A stretch of 64,000 bases of DNA, from assembly GCA_937973965.1 (NCBI GenBank), contig CALJJQ010000005.1, forward strand, positions 124,001-188,000, in the 5' to 3' direction. Source of the DNA: an uncultured Calothrix sp. GTDB lineage: Bacteria > Cyanobacteriota > Cyanobacteriia > Cyanobacteriales > Nostocaceae. The notes under the pieces are model-generated. The model made no database searches. It saw only the letters and a program-made list of their open reading frames with translations, and was not told where the DNA came from. The translations under genes were made by a program, and so were the position numbers. This document shows positions 63,682 to 64,000 of the stretch, one piece after another (the first letter of the stretch is position 1; the number at the start of each line of letters is the position of its first letter).

Positions 63682-64000
<319 letters not shown>

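Overview
The window reads as chromosome of a filamentous cyanobacterium, probably of the Nostocales/Calothrix type. The evidence is psbZ (photosystem II), a CRR7-like NDH assembly protein, several cyanobacteria-only small families, very frequent HIP1 octamers (GCGATCGC), the lpdA-trpC and rsmA-ispE neighbourhoods, and abundant short palindromic intergenic repeats. Coding density is moderate, gene order is mixed in strand, and at least seven decayed genes or mobile-element remnants are visible.

Layout. 1-1.45 kb: repeat-rich junk with two copies of a GC-rich hairpin repeat and an internally deleted IS630-type element. 1.4-9.9 kb: TPR protein, stand-alone CbiG C-terminal domain, phage-holin-like membrane gene with a decayed tandem copy, FetB-like permease, pentapeptide protein, a Cas4-like/DEDD nuclease (DUF2779) and an FKBP isomerase. 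10.7-15.5 kb: one 1591-residue surface or secreted protein (four PA14 units, two Calx-beta domains, C-terminal sugar dehydrogenase beta-propeller). 15.6-23.7 kb: housekeeping block (lpdA, trpC, psbZ, a Ser/Thr kinase, ispE, rsmA). 24.2-28.7 kb: likely acquired segment with a truncated kinase gene, an unusual tyrosine recombinase, a GerMN lipoprotein, a ParA/ribbon-helix-helix partition pair and tRNA-Thr(CGU). 28.7-36.7 kb: DUF3493, a GGDEF regulator, CRR7, an NTF2-like protein, a membrane protein, a broken Rieske/FAD oxidoreductase and a DAO-type oxidoreductase. 37.3-54.7 kb: signalling-rich stretch with four Ser/Thr kinases, two histidine kinases and a PAS-GGDEF protein, plus a heme-oxygenase-like (HDO) enzyme and a broken metallophosphoesterase. 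55.3-62.6 kb: a co-oriented minus-strand set of four genes. 62.8-64 kb: transposase fragment broken by a repeat, and the 3' end of ahcY.

The most interesting part is 55.3-62.6 kb. A winged-helix-like protein, a large P-loop ATPase, a three-domain protein (RNase D-like DEDD exonuclease + Cas4/RecB-like PD-(D/E)XK nuclease with cysteines + soluble FtsK/SpoIIIE motor) and a ParA-type ATPase lie on one strand. Together they look like a DNA-translocating, DNA-degrading machine, either for defence against foreign DNA or for replicon maintenance. I know of no described system with exactly this composition, but I could not search. A second theme is repeat dynamics: at least five dispersed repeat families are present, and one of them sits inside a transposase gene.
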